A DNA stretch of 36,774 bases from Sphingobacteriales bacterium (GTDB lineage Bacteria; Bacteroidota; Bacteroidia; Chitinophagales; Chitinophagaceae): contig JAHEBJ010000024.1 in assembly GCA_024642285.1 (NCBI GenBank), positions 1 through 36,774 on the forward strand, given 5' to 3'. Every line of letters starts with the position of its first letter. Within the stretch, counting starts at the first letter, position 1. This document shows, in pieces, positions 1 through 8,345 of the stretch. The position numbers and the translations under genes were made by a program. The notes under the pieces are model-generated. The model saw only the letters and a list, made by a program, of their open reading frames with translations, had not been told where the DNA came from and made no database searches.

Positions 1-169
1 CACAGGTGTTTACTACTACTATGTTATGATCCTTTTTAGCATTTTCATGTACCACATCAATATCGTTGGCAATAAGTTGTCCGCTCAGCACTTCGCTATC
101 CACCATGTTCTTACTGCAGCCAAGTGTGATGATGTTAACCTTATCTTTTTTGATCGATTTTGTCTTCAT
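1..169 (-). CDS. rimO: RimO, ribosomal protein S12 methylthiotransferase (5' end only)
   Basis: Only the first 56 codons are present; the gene runs off the left edge. The start is the ATG whose complement lies at 167-169. The translated start contains VNIITLGCSKNMVDSEVLSG and ends at VVVNTC, which is the N-terminal UPF0004 (methylthiotransferase) domain. The two visible cysteines are ligands of the auxiliary iron-sulfur cluster in this family. RimO is a radical-SAM enzyme that adds a methylthio group to an aspartate of ribosomal protein uS12. The SKN after the first Cys favours RimO over MiaB. It lies after ftsY on the same strand but has its own -7 promoter element at 181-189. The radical-SAM and TRAM domains are outside the window. 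Confidence 0.9.
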   Translation of the reverse strand, partial: MKTKSIKKDKVNIITLGCSKNMVDSEVLSGQLIANDIDVVHENAKKDHNIVVVNTC

Positions 170-177
170 AATTATAA

Positions 178-190
178 GCGGCAAAGGTAA
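178..190 (-). promoter_or_regulatory. Promoter -7 element of rimO
   Basis: On the minus strand this reads TTACCTTTGCCGC, matching the Bacteroidota -7 consensus TAnnTTTG, and lies 8 nt upstream of the rimO ATG. The first 12 bases are identical to the elements before rpmB, rplU and yceD in this window. No convincing -33 element was seen. Confidence 0.6.
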
Positions 191-238
191 GCCATTGCCA
201 GCGCAGTTATTCTGGAGAATTAAGAATTTGAAACTCCC

Positions 239-273
239 AAAAAAGCCGCTTTATCAACAAGGCGGCTTTTTTT
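239..273 (-). terminator. Bidirectional rho-independent terminator after ftsY
   Basis: GCCGC/GCGGC stem (245-249 with 262-266) with a 12-nt loop, flanked by an A run on the left and a T run on the right, so a U tract follows the hairpin on either strand. On the minus strand it ends the rpmB-to-ftsY transcript before the rimO promoter. Confidence 0.7.
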
Positions 274-440
274 GTCATGGTTTTGTAAACAGACGCTGCA
301 TCTGCAATTCGTTTTAACGCCACTTTAACTGGCTTTTGTATTTCCTTAACAGCAGCTCATAAAATTTCTTTAGATATTTGTATTGACAAAAAAATTAAAA
401 CAATAAAGATTTTCTCATAAGCAGTTAGTTTTGGTAACCG

Positions 441-470
441 GCCCCTGTTTCTACAGGGGCTTTTCTTTTT
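441..470 (+). terminator. Strong plus-strand hairpin terminator with no gene upstream
   Basis: Perfect 8-bp stem GCCCCTGT/ACAGGGGC with loop TTCT, followed by TTTTCTTTTT on the plus strand. The U tract exists only in the plus direction, yet the annotated genes on both sides are on the minus strand. The 170-490 gap holds this hairpin, the terminator at 239-273 and the rimO promoter, and no supportable protein gene. A small RNA ending here is possible. Confidence 0.55.
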
Positions 471-490
471 AAAAAATACTGAGAAAAATA

Positions 491-1459
491 CTATTCAGGC
501 AAATTAAAAAGGCTGTCAACAAAATCCTGCTTATCAAAAACCAGGAGGTCTTCGGCCTTTTCTCCAACACCAATAAATTTTACCGGTATCTTAAACTGGT
601 TAGCGATAGCTAACACTACACCCCCTTTTGCCGTTCCGTCTAGTTTAGTAATTGTGAGTGCTGTAACATCGGTTGCTGCAGTAAAATGTTTCGCCTGTTC
701 CAGTGCATTCTGGCCTGTGCTTCCATCAAGCACCAGCATCACTTCATGGGGCGCATCCGGTAAAACTTTTTGAATTACTCTTTTTATTTTGGTGAGTTCA
801 TCCATCAGGTACGCTTTGTTATGAAGCCTGCCCGCTGTATCAATTATAATCACATCAACATCTTTAGCAACGCCACTATTAACAGTATCAAATGCTACTG
901 CAGCAGGATCGCTGCCCATATCTTTCTTCACAATAGGCACCCCTGCCCTTTCGCTCCAGATGGTTAATTGGTCAACAGCAGCTGCACGAAAAGTATCGGC
1001 GGCGCCCAAAAGAACAGACTTCCCAGCCAGTTTAAAATTATGCGCCAGTTTGCCAATGGTAGTTGTCTTACCAACGCCATTAACCCCTACAACTAAAATA
1101 ATATGTGGTTTATGCCCCGTTGGTAATTCATAATCCTGGTAACTGGTATCCTGTGGACCGGCAATTAAAATATTCTGTATTTCTTCTTTCAGAATTTTAT
1201 TCAATTCGGAAGTATTCAGGTATTTGTCTTTTGCAACACGTTGTTCAATCTGCTCGATGATTTTAACAGTAGTATCAATTCCTACATCAGCGCTTATCAA
1301 TGCATTTTCCAATTCATCCAATACTTCCTCATCAACCGTACTCTTTCCGGCAATAGCTTTGGTTATCTTGCTAAAAAAACCTTCACGTGTTTTTTCTAAT
1401 CCTTGATCAAGTGATTCTTTCTGCTCTTTTTTACCGAATAGCTTATTGAATAACCTCAT
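491..1459 (-). CDS. ftsY: FtsY, signal recognition particle receptor GTPase
   Basis: FtsY receives ribosome-nascent chain complexes bound to SRP (Ffh) and delivers them to the SecYEG translocon at the inner membrane. The 322-residue protein has the NG domain: G1 loop GVNGVGKT at residues 125-132, DTFRAAA at 155-161, DTAGR at 207-211, TKLDGTAKGG at 271-280, and the closing GVGEKAEDL near 297-305. The acidic A domain of E. coli FtsY is missing; only a short charged N-terminus (residues 1-40) precedes the N domain, as is usual for short FtsY proteins. The start is the ATG at 1459. It is last in the rpmB-rpmG-DUF4295-ftsY run, with a possible attenuator hairpin just upstream at 1510-1536. Confidence 0.97.
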   Translation of the reverse strand: MRLFNKLFGKKEQKESLDQGLEKTREGFFSKITKAIAGKSTVDEEVLDELENALISADVGIDTTVKIIEQIEQRVAKDKYLNTSELNKILKEEIQNILIAGPQDTSYQDYELPTGHKPHIILVVGVNGVGKTTTIGKLAHNFKLAGKSVLLGAADTFRAAAVDQLTIWSERAGVPIVKKDMGSDPAAVAFDTVNSGVAKDVDVIIIDTAGRLHNKAYLMDELTKIKRVIQKVLPDAPHEVMLVLDGSTGQNALEQAKHFTAATDVTALTITKLDGTAKGGVVLAIANQFKIPVKFIGVGEKAEDLLVFDKQDFVDSLFNLPE

Positions 1460-1509
1460 AATTATTATTTATAAGTGCCTTGTTTTTTAATTAGTTCCTT
1501 AAAATAAAC

Positions 1510-1536
1510 AAAGCCTTCCGAATTACGGAAAGCTTT
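1510..1536 (-). terminator. Hairpin (attenuator or partial terminator) between DUF4295 and ftsY
   Basis: AAAGC-C-TTCCG pairs with CGGAA-A-GCTTT around a 5-nt loop, 11 positions with one mismatch. On the minus strand the following bases are GTTTATTTT, a broken U tract. It could lower ftsY transcription relative to the ribosomal protein genes upstream. Confidence 0.4.
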
Positions 1537-1563
1537 ATAAATTATTTTTCATGTAAAAATATC

Positions 1564-1734
1564 TTAGCTGCCTAAGTATTCTTTAATCTTGTCCTTGTGA
1601 ACGATAGCTTCCTTAAAAGTATATGCACCTGTTTTAGGGCTACGTAGTGTACGAATTACTTTTGTCCAGTTCTTTGCGTCTGCTGCTGCTTTCTGGTCTT
1701 TGGTTTTTATCGCGGTTTTAGCTGCTTTTGCCAT
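1564..1734 (-). CDS. DUF4295 small ribosome-associated protein (probably bL38)
   Basis: A 56-residue Lys/Ala-rich protein read from the ATG at 1734 to TAA at 1564. It contains WTKVIRTLRSPKTGAYTFKE and ends KDKIKEYLGS, the signature of the Bacteroidota family DUF4295 (SPKTGAYtFKE core). From memory, this family is the extra large-subunit protein named bL38 in a Flavobacterium ribosome structure; I am fairly but not fully sure of that link. Its place directly after rpmG (bL33) and rpmB (bL28) fits a structural ribosomal role. The first 20 residues here (AKAAKTAIKTKDQKAAADAK) are longer and more Ala/Lys-rich than I expect for the family. Confidence 0.85.
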   Translation of the reverse strand: MAKAAKTAIKTKDQKAAADAKNWTKVIRTLRSPKTGAYTFKEAIVHKDKIKEYLGS

Positions 1735-1784
1735 TGTTGTTTGTTTATTGATTTATCCTTTCAGGGAAAAACCGATTAGTGATT

Positions 1785-1967
1785 TTATTTGATTTCTTTA
1801 TGAACAGTAACCTTTTTCAAAATAGGGTTAAGTTTCTTTAACTCTAAACGCTCAGGTGTGTTCTTTTTGTTTTTAGTGGTAATATAACGGCTTGTGCCGG
1901 GCATACCGCTTGTTTTGTGCTCGGTACACTCCATAATAACCTGTACCCTGTTACCTTTCTTTGCCAT
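1785..1967 (-). CDS. rpmG: Large-subunit ribosomal protein bL33
   Basis: A 60-residue bL33 with the family pattern [33 protein letters not shown] and the lysine-rich C-terminus. bL33 lies near the E site of the 50S subunit. The zinc-binding form has two CxxC pairs; here only one Cys remains (in ECTEH), so this is the zinc-independent C-minus form. It sits 47 nt after rpmB and 50 nt before DUF4295, on the same strand, and is very probably co-transcribed. Start ATG at 1967. Confidence 0.96.
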   Translation of the reverse strand: MAKKGNRVQVIMECTEHKTSGMPGTSRYITTKNKKNTPERLELKKLNPILKKVTVHKEIK

Positions 1968-2014
1968 TGTTGTTTATTTATTAGTTTATTGAGATCTGCT
2001 TAACAGATAATCGG

Positions 2015-2251
2015 TTATATTTTTACGCCTTCGGTCCGCAATTTCTTAACAACTGAATACAAACCATTTTTATTGATTGTTCTGATTGCTTCTGAAGAAA
2101 CTTTAAGTGTAACCCACTTGTCTTCTTCAGCAAGAAAAAAACGTTTTGTCTGCAAATTTGGTAAAAACCTGCGTTTTGTCTTAATATTTGAATGCGAAAC
2201 CTTGTTTCCGGTTATCGGCTTCTTTCCAGTAACCTGACATACTCTAGCCAT
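2015..2251 (-). CDS. rpmB: Large-subunit ribosomal protein bL28
   Basis: A 78-residue bL28 starting [34 protein letters not shown] at the ATG at 2251, the typical N-terminus of the family. It is the first gene of the minus-strand translation operon (rpmB, rpmG, DUF4295, ftsY). A strong -7 promoter element lies at 2265-2279. The first zinc-type CxxC seen in some bL28 proteins is absent; only Cys5 is present. Confidence 0.97.
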   Translation of the reverse strand: MARVCQVTGKKPITGNKVSHSNIKTKRRFLPNLQTKRFFLAEEDKWVTLKVSSEAIRTINKNGLYSVVKKLRTEGVKI

Positions 2252-2264
2252 AGTGCTTATTTTT

Positions 2265-2279
2265 GGACGGCAAAGGTAA
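2265..2279 (-). promoter_or_regulatory. Promoter -7 element of the rpmB operon
   Basis: On the minus strand: TTACCTTTGCCGTCC, matching TAnnTTTG, with the ATG of rpmB 14 nt downstream. The 15-mer is identical to those before rplU (15306-15320) and yceD (33718-33732). Confidence 0.65.
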
Positions 2280-2459
2280 GGTTAAATATTATAAATCAGT
2301 GTTTGACAGACAATAAAATTTGATTTTTTATTGAATTCTACCCACAATCAAAGCTAAATTGTGAATAACAGACCATCAGCAGCATAAAAATCAAGAAAAA
2401 CCGCTGCCAAATCTTAATATTGCCTTCATTAAATAACAGTAATTTTAATATATTCAAAA

Positions 2460-2879
2460 ATGGGTTCTAATTCAGTTACCACAGTATTTAGCAAGAACAG
2501 GACTTTTAAGGCAAAAGTCACCGGCTATGAAGTAGTAATGGACACGTCGGCCGATGAGGGTGGTGATGATAACGGCGCCAGCCCAAAGCAAATTATGTTG
2601 GCATCACTTGCAGGCTGCACCGGAATGGATGTTGTTTCGATGTTGAATAAAATGAAAGTTGAATTTAGTGACTTCAGTATGGATGTTGATGCAGAATTGA
2701 CAGATGAATATCCCAGGATATACAACAAAGTAAAACTTACTTATAAAATAAAAATTGCCGAAGCAGATCAGCCTAAGTTTGAAAAAGCGGTTGCCCTGTC
2801 TGAAGAAAAGTATTGCGGAGTAAGTGCCATGTTCAAAGCGTTCGCCGATCTGAAAAAAGAGATCATCTATTTGAACTAA
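2460..2879 (+). CDS. OsmC/Ohr-family peroxiredoxin-like protein
   Basis: A 139-residue OsmC-family protein. These proteins reduce organic hydroperoxides through a two-cysteine centre. The two conserved cysteines are visible: Cys53 in LAGCTGMDVVSML and Cys119 in EKYCGVSAMF. The length matches the YhfA-like branch rather than true Ohr, so the substrate is uncertain. It begins at the ATG at 2460, divergent from rpmB, and its stop overlaps the stop of the EamA gene on the other strand by 4 bp. No Shine-Dalgarno sequence is visible, as usual for this phylum. Confidence 0.9.
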   Translation: MGSNSVTTVFSKNRTFKAKVTGYEVVMDTSADEGGDDNGASPKQIMLASLAGCTGMDVVSMLNKMKVEFSDFSMDVDAELTDEYPRIYNKVKLTYKIKIAEADQPKFEKAVALSEEKYCGVSAMFKAFADLKKEIIYLN

Positions 2880-3778
2880 TTCAAAATTCCAGTCTTGATC
2901 ATTTTTTTCCTGCGCTGCTCCTTATATATCCTAAGCATCTGCAAAACAACAGCCAGGAGGATTAGCAGCACACCAATGTAAAATTGTTTGTGGAGGTTCT
3001 TATTCTCCTGAAAGAAAATAAAGGCCAATACAATACCGTAAACAGGCTCCAGATTATAGGTGAGATTTGCCGTAAAGGCAGATATCCTTTTTAAGGCATT
3101 CAATTGCAGATCAAAACTTAAGACTGTGCACAACCAGGCCAGTACAAGTAACCACATCCAATCGGATGCAGTAGGCATATAATAAGCTGCCGGAAACTGT
3201 ATGACATAGAATGGAACAAGTAAGGTTAAAGCTATTAATCCTCCGCCAAGTTCATACAGCGTAAGAATTTTAGGTGTGAATCTGAGTAACAATGTCTTAT
3301 TAAATATTGGAAACAATGAGCTGCCCATAGCCGAAATGATACCGAATATGATACCCATTTTGTACTGCGGATGAAAATCGAAAATGATGTAAATGCCCGA
3401 AATAGCAATTAGTCCGAGGGCGACTTCTATTATTGATATCCTCCTTTTTAATATAAGCGGTTCTAAAAATGAAGTGAAAAAACCTGTAGCACTAAAGCAA
3501 ACCAGCGCAACAGATACATTGGCATATTTAACACTTCCGTAAAAAGTTACCCAATGTATGGCTACAATAACCCCTACTCCAAATATTTTAAGTACATCCT
3601 TCCCCGGAATCCGGATCAACTGTTTTCGAAAAAACATTATTGCAACGAGTGTTAATACAGTTATCAATAACCTGAACCATACCAGTAATCCCTCATTGAG
3701 GGTGATCAACTTACCAAGAATAGCAGTAAAGCCTGCCAAAAAAACAGCAATATGAAGTTGAATCAAGGCTTTTTTCAT
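2876..3778 (-). CDS. EamA/DMT-family membrane transporter
   Basis: A 300-residue, very hydrophobic protein with about ten membrane segments arranged as two EamA repeats (roughly residues 5-135 and 145-285). The half beginning LIQLHIAVFLAGFTAILGK and the motif YNLEPVYGIVLAF in the second repeat are typical of the drug/metabolite transporter superfamily. Such proteins export small metabolites or amino acids at the inner membrane; the substrate cannot be read from sequence. The C-terminus is basic (KEQRRKKMIK). It converges on the OsmC gene with a 4-bp overlap and is divergent from the DUF2723 gene. Confidence 0.9.
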   Translation of the reverse strand: MKKALIQLHIAVFLAGFTAILGKLITLNEGLLVWFRLLITVLTLVAIMFFRKQLIRIPGKDVLKIFGVGVIVAIHWVTFYGSVKYANVSVALVCFSATGFFTSFLEPLILKRRISIIEVALGLIAISGIYIIFDFHPQYKMGIIFGIISAMGSSLFPIFNKTLLLRFTPKILTLYELGGGLIALTLLVPFYVIQFPAAYYMPTASDWMWLLVLAWLCTVLSFDLQLNALKRISAFTANLTYNLEPVYGIVLAFIFFQENKNLHKQFYIGVLLILLAVVLQMLRIYKEQRRKKMIKTGILN

Positions 3779-3859
3779 TGAACAAATATAAGTCTCTGTA
3801 AAAGCTGGAAAAAAATTATAAAAAACAGCATTCTACCTGTTTCTAACCACAAACTAATT

Positions 3860-3868
3860 TATATTTGC
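3860..3868 (+). promoter_or_regulatory. Promoter -7 element of the DUF2723 gene
   Basis: TATATTTGC matches TAnnTTTG and lies 22 nt upstream of the ATG at 3891. Confidence 0.5.
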
Positions 3869-3890
3869 CAACCTATAACCAATTTAAATT

Positions 3891-6800
3891 ATGAGCTTTA
3901 AACGTATTAACAACATTACCGGTTGGATCATTTGCATAATCGCATGCGCCGTGTATATCATGACAATGGAAGCCACAGGTAGCCTCTGGGATACCGGCGA
4001 GTTTGCTTCAAGTGCCTACAAATTACAAATTCCTCACCCTCCGGGAGCTCCACTATTCGTTCTAATTGGCCGTTTATTTATGGTTCCTTTTGATGCTCAA
4101 AATGCAGCTACAGGTATTAACCTGATGAGCGCCTTGTCAAGCGGATTTACAATACTTTTTCTTTTTTGGACCATTACACATTTAGGCCGTAAACTGGTTA
4201 TGAAAAATTCCGGCGAACTTACCGGCGATAAAATTATAGGTGTAATGGCAGCGGGCGTTGTTGGTGCTTTAGCTTATACCTTTTCCGATTCATTTTGGTA
4301 CAGTGCTGTGGAAGGTGAAGTTTATGCTTTGTCATCTTTTTTTACCGCCATCGTTTTCTGGGCTATGCTTAAATGGGAGCAGAATGTTGACGAAGAACAT
4401 AAAGAGGGCATCAGGGGTCATTTCACAAAAGCTGATCGCTGGATCATACTTATATTTTACCTGATGGGTTTATCCATTGGAGTTCACTTACTGAACTTAT
4501 TGACTATCCCGGCTATCGTAATGGTTTACTATTTCAAGCGTTATGAAAATATAACCAAGTGGGGAACTTTTTGGGCATTTGTTATTGGTTGTGGTATTAC
4601 GGGCCTGGTGCAAAAAGCAGTTATCGTTTGGACCATTAAGGGAGCTGGAAATTTCGATATCCTCTTTGTAAACAGTTTTGGGTTACCATTCTTTTCGGGA
4701 TTTGCATTCTTCTTTATTTTTATCGGAGCACTGGTTTACTGGGGTTTAAGAATAGCCTCAAAAAGAAACTGGCATTTCTTAAAACTTGGTTTGTGGAGTT
4801 TCCTGTTTATGCTGTTGGGATATTCAACTTACTTTACAACACTAGTTCGCTCAAACGCCGATCCTTCGGTAGATATGTTTAATGTTGACAACCCCGTGAA
4901 CCTTGTTGGCTATTTAAGTCGTGAGCAGTATGGCGACTGGCCAATTATGTACGGACAGGATTTTACAGCCCAACCCGAAGACAATAAGATCACTGAAACT
5001 TATGTAAAGAGTAATGGCCGTTACGAAAAGAACGGACGCAAAGTAGAATATGTTTATTCGCCTGCCGATATGCATTTGTTTCCACGTATGTGGGACCAGA
5101 GTAACGACCAGGGACACGCCGACTACTATGCAGGCTGGATGGGAATTGGAAAAGACCAGCAAGGTAATTGGGAACGTGCCCCTACCATGGGCGAAAATAT
5201 AAAATTTGCTATGAGCTACCAGGTTGGCTGGATGTATATGCGATACTTTATGTGGAATTTTGCCGGTAAGCAAAACGATATTCAGGGCGTTAATATGGGA
5301 AACGTTCGTGATGGAAACTGGAAAACCGGAATTGGTTTCTGGGACAATGCCCGGCTCGGAAATCAGGATACTTTACCTGACAGCTTAAAAAACAACAAAG
5401 CCAATAATAAACTATTTGCCCTTCCGCTTTTGTTGGGAATACTGGGACTGATTTACCAGGTAATGAAAGACAAACGGGATTTCCTTATCACCGGTTTACT
5501 CTTTTTCTTTACCGGACTAGCCGTAGTATTTTATTTAAACCAGGCAGGTAACCAGCCACGTGAACGTGACTACGCTTACGTAGGTTCTTTTTATGCATTT
5601 GCAATCTGGATAGGATTGGGTGTTATGTATGTAAAAGATCTCTTCTCCCGTTTTATAAAAAATAAAAATGTACTGAATTTCGCCGCTGGCGGATTGTGCC
5701 TGTTGGCGGTGCCGGTTTTAATGGCCAGTCAGGAATGGGACGATCACGACCGCAGCAATAAAACATTGGCAAGGGATCTTGCTATAGACTATTTAGAAAG
5801 TTGTGCACCTAACGCCATCTTGATAACCTTTGGCGATAACGACACTTATCCGTTGTGGTATGCACAGGAAGTGCAAGGCATACGTAAAGACATAAGGGTT
5901 ATCAACAGCAGCCTGATGGGTACCGATTGGTACATCAATCAACTCAGGTATAAAGTAAATAACAGCGATCCTATTGATCCTATCTGGACGGCAAATCAAA
6001 TTGAAGGCGCTACCAGAGATATTGTTTATTCACCCGAAGCGCTTTATGGTAACAACGCTGCTTTCTTAAGTAAGTACCGTGCAAAAGCCGGTATTACAAG
6101 CGACCCTGCGCAGCCTATGGATCTTTACACCATGATGAAAGATTATGCCGGCAGCGATGATCCGAACAAAATGGAACAAGGCAGAGATGGCAGCAGTTTA
6201 AATATTTTCCCCACGAAGAAAGTATTTATTCCAGTTGATGTAAATACCGTTCGCCAGAATGGAACTGTAAATGCCACCGATAGCGTTTTACCTCAGGTTG
6301 TATTTGATATAACAAAGAACGTATTGTTTAAAAACGATGCTGCAATACTGAACATCATTGCGGCCAATAAATGGAAGCGCCCTATATATTTCACATCACA
6401 GGGTGGCGGCGATATTGGATTTCAACAATACCTTCGGCAGGATGGTTTGACTTATCGGCTTGTGCCTGTTGCTGGCAGCGAAGTAAACAATGATTGGGTT
6501 TACGATAAGATGATGAGCAAATTTGCAAGTGGAAATGCTGATAAACCAGGCGTTTATTTTGATGAAGAGAACCGCAGGCATTTGAATACTATTCGTATGG
6601 CATATGCAGTTGCAGCAAATGACTATGCACTAAAAGGGAAAAAAGAAGAAGCAAGAAAAATGCTGAATAAAGCTGATAAGATGATGCTGGAGGAGAATTT
6701 TCCTTATGGCATGGTTTCCCGCAATCAGCAACACAATTACATTTCGTTACTCATGTTGCAGGCTACATACGAAGCAGGCGATACTTTGCTGGCATCGAAG

Positions 6801-7061
6801 ATCACCCGCAGTTTGAAAAAAGACCTTGAACAACAGGTTAGTTATTACAATGGTTTGGATGAAAACAAAATTGGCTACTTTGATTATATAGATCAGCAAA
6901 ACAGAAAAGCTGGCGATAAAAATGCAGCTGAACAGTTTTTGATGCGTATTATGCAACTTGAACAGCAGAACAAACCGCAATCGGGAATTCCAAATGAAAC
7001 AGGCAACCCGATTATTAATCAGCCGGCGGTGCCCGCCCAGCAGGGTGATACACCAAAATAA
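3891..7061 (+). CDS. DUF2723 family membrane glycosyltransferase (GT117, TMEM260-like)
   Basis: A 1056-residue protein with an N-terminal membrane half (about residues 10-330, eight or more hydrophobic segments), three further segments near 500-600, and a large soluble C-terminal half. The first extracytoplasmic loop carries LWDTGEFASSAYKLQIPHPP, the DUF2723 signature; its acidic D/E resembles the catalytic motif of GT-C protein O-mannosyltransferases. Eukaryotic TMEM260 of the same family O-mannosylates proteins, so transfer of a sugar from a lipid-linked donor to exported proteins is the likely role here (inference). The last 200 residues are helical with TPR-like character (NDYALKGKKEEARKMLNKAD). 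It stands alone, with its own promoter and terminator. Confidence 0.88.
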   Translation: MSFKRINNITGWIICIIACAVYIMTMEATGSLWDTGEFASSAYKLQIPHPPGAPLFVLIGRLFMVPFDAQNAATGINLMSALSSGFTILFLFWTITHLGRKLVMKNSGELTGDKIIGVMAAGVVGALAYTFSDSFWYSAVEGEVYALSSFFTAIVFWAMLKWEQNVDEEHKEGIRGHFTKADRWIILIFYLMGLSIGVHLLNLLTIPAIVMVYYFKRYENITKWGTFWAFVIGCGITGLVQKAVIVWTIKGAGNFDILFVNSFGLPFFSGFAFFFIFIGALVYWGLRIASKRNWHFLKLGLWSFLFMLLGYSTYFTTLVRSNADPSVDMFNVDNPVNLVGYLSREQYGDWPIMYGQDFTAQPEDNKITETYVKSNGRYEKNGRKVEYVYSPADMHLFPRMWDQSNDQGHADYYAGWMGIGKDQQGNWERAPTMGENIKFAMSYQVGWMYMRYFMWNFAGKQNDIQGVNMGNVRDGNWKTGIGFWDNARLGNQDTLPDSLKNNKANNKLFALPLLLGILGLIYQVMKDKRDFLITGLLFFFTGLAVVFYLNQAGNQPRERDYAYVGSFYAFAIWIGLGVMYVKDLFSRFIKNKNVLNFAAGGLCLLAVPVLMASQEWDDHDRSNKTLARDLAIDYLESCAPNAILITFGDNDTYPLWYAQEVQGIRKDIRVINSSLMGTDWYINQLRYKVNNSDPIDPIWTANQIEGATRDIVYSPEALYGNNAAFLSKYRAKAGITSDPAQPMDLYTMMKDYAGSDDPNKMEQGRDGSSLNIFPTKKVFIPVDVNTVRQNGTVNATDSVLPQVVFDITKNVLFKNDAAILNIIAANKWKRPIYFTSQGGGDIGFQQYLRQDGLTYRLVPVAGSEVNNDWVYDKMMSKFASGNADKPGVYFDEENRRHLNTIRMAYAVAANDYALKGKKEEARKMLNKADKMMLEENFPYGMVSRNQQHNYISLLMLQATYEAGDTLLASKITRSLKKDLEQQVSYYNGLDENKIGYFDYIDQQNRKAGDKNAAEQFLMRIMQLEQQNKPQSGIPNETGNPIINQPAVPAQQGDTPK

Positions 7062-7083
7062 TAAACTTCGATTTTTATAAATT

Positions 7084-7113
7084 AAATCTCCCGTTAAAAG
7101 CGGGAGATTTTTT
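7084..7113 (+). terminator. Terminator after the DUF2723 gene
   Basis: Ten-bp perfect stem AAATCTCCCG/CGGGAGATTT with a 7-nt loop and a T run, 22 nt after the stop codon at 7061. Confidence 0.85.
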
Positions 7114-7186
7114 ATTAACATACGAACAAAACGATACCGTTAAATGTTTCGTAATTTAGATCAGCTGACAGGCCTAAATTAAACAG

Positions 7187-8284
7187 ATGAATTTCTTCCA
7201 TTTTTCAAAATACGATCCAAATGCCAGGGGAAAATCTCCCTTTGAAACATTGCTGAATCTTTTTCTGCAACTGCTCACCTATACAAATGGGGATTTTAAT
7301 GAAGCCATGCAATGGATGAATGAACTGGACAAAGAATACAAACTTACCGACGGGAAATACGGTATCGGCGATTTTATTGAAGACCTGAAGGACACAGGTT
7401 ATATCGATGACAAAAATGAAAAAGGAGAAATAAGAATCACGCCTAAGACCGAACAAGGTATCCGTAAAAAAAGTCTGGAGGAAATTTTTGGCAAGCTGAA
7501 GAAAACCAAACAGGGCAATCACCAAACCTTTAAACCCGGTGGCGGCGATGAAATAAATCCCGAAACAAGGCCTTTTCAATTTGGTGATACGATGGAGCAG
7601 ATCGACTTTACCAGTTCCATCCGCAATGCACAAATCAATCATGGTATCGATAGTTTCAATATGCAGGAAGAAGATCTGGAAATACGGGAAACCGATTTTA
7701 AATCGCAAACCTCAACAGTGCTGATGATTGATATCTCTCACTCAATGATCCTGTATGGCGAGGACAGAATAACGCCGGCAAAGAAAGTTGCAATGGCATT
7801 GAGTGAACTCATTCAAACCAAATACCCGAAAGACACTTTGGATATAGTTGTGTTTGGTAATGATGCATGGCCTATTGAAATTAAAGACCTTCCCTATTTG
7901 CAGGTTGGGCCATATCATACAAACACAGTAGCAGGATTAGAACTGGCGATGGATATTTTAAGAAAGCGGCGAAATCCCAACAAACAGATTTTTATGATTA
8001 CTGATGGTAAACCCACTTGTTTAAAAGTAGGCAAACGCTATTATAAAAACAGTTGGGGGGTTGATCGTAAAATTTTAAACCGTTGCATGAGTTTGGCAAC
8101 TCAGTGCAAAAAAAATAAAATACCCATCACTACATTTATGATTGCATCTGATCCTTACCTACAAAGGTTTGTTCAGGAATTTACTGAAACAAATAACGGC
8201 AAAGCATTTTTTGCATCGCTGGACAAACTGGGTGCATTTATATTTAAGGATTTCGAAAGTGGAAAAAGGAAAACGGTGTATTAA
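7187..8284 (+). CDS. VWA-domain protein (AAA+ partner)
   Basis: A 365-residue cytoplasmic protein. Residues 1-170 are a charged, mostly helical region of unknown fold. Residues 175-355 form a von Willebrand A domain with an intact MIDAS: DISHS (Asp182, Ser184, Ser186), a Thr in the HTNTVAG segment, and the Asp of MITDGKP near residue 272. There is no signal peptide or membrane segment. VWA proteins encoded directly before MoxR- or chelatase-type AAA+ ATPases act with them in metal insertion or protein remodelling, and the next gene is such an ATPase. The target of this pair is unknown. Confidence 0.85.
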   Translation: MNFFHFSKYDPNARGKSPFETLLNLFLQLLTYTNGDFNEAMQWMNELDKEYKLTDGKYGIGDFIEDLKDTGYIDDKNEKGEIRITPKTEQGIRKKSLEEIFGKLKKTKQGNHQTFKPGGGDEINPETRPFQFGDTMEQIDFTSSIRNAQINHGIDSFNMQEEDLEIRETDFKSQTSTVLMIDISHSMILYGEDRITPAKKVAMALSELIQTKYPKDTLDIVVFGNDAWPIEIKDLPYLQVGPYHTNTVAGLELAMDILRKRRNPNKQIFMITDGKPTCLKVGKRYYKNSWGVDRKILNRCMSLATQCKKNKIPITTFMIASDPYLQRFVQEFTETNNGKAFFASLDKLGAFIFKDFESGKRKTVY

Positions 8285-8288
8285 TAAA

Positions 8289-8329
8289 TCAAAAGTGAAA
8301 ATAAAAAATTGAACAATTTTGACTTTTGA
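8289..8329 (+). repeat. AT-rich inverted repeat in the VWA-AAA+ gap
   Basis: TCAAAAGTGAAAAT (8289-8302) pairs with ATTTTGACTTTTGA (8316-8329), one mismatch in 14. There is no U tract directly after it, so it is not an obvious terminator. Similar AAAAGT/TTTTGA strings occur in the rplU-rpmA gap. Confidence 0.45.
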
Positions 8330-8345
8330 ATTTTAACTTTTAAAA

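Noticed and set aside
66..317. Plus-strand open frame of 83 codons
   Set aside because: It is antisense to rimO and runs through a terminator; composition is not protein-like.
4914..5273. 119-codon minus-strand frame inside the DUF2723 gene
   Set aside because: The plus-strand frame is a clear family member across this region, so the minus frame is chance.
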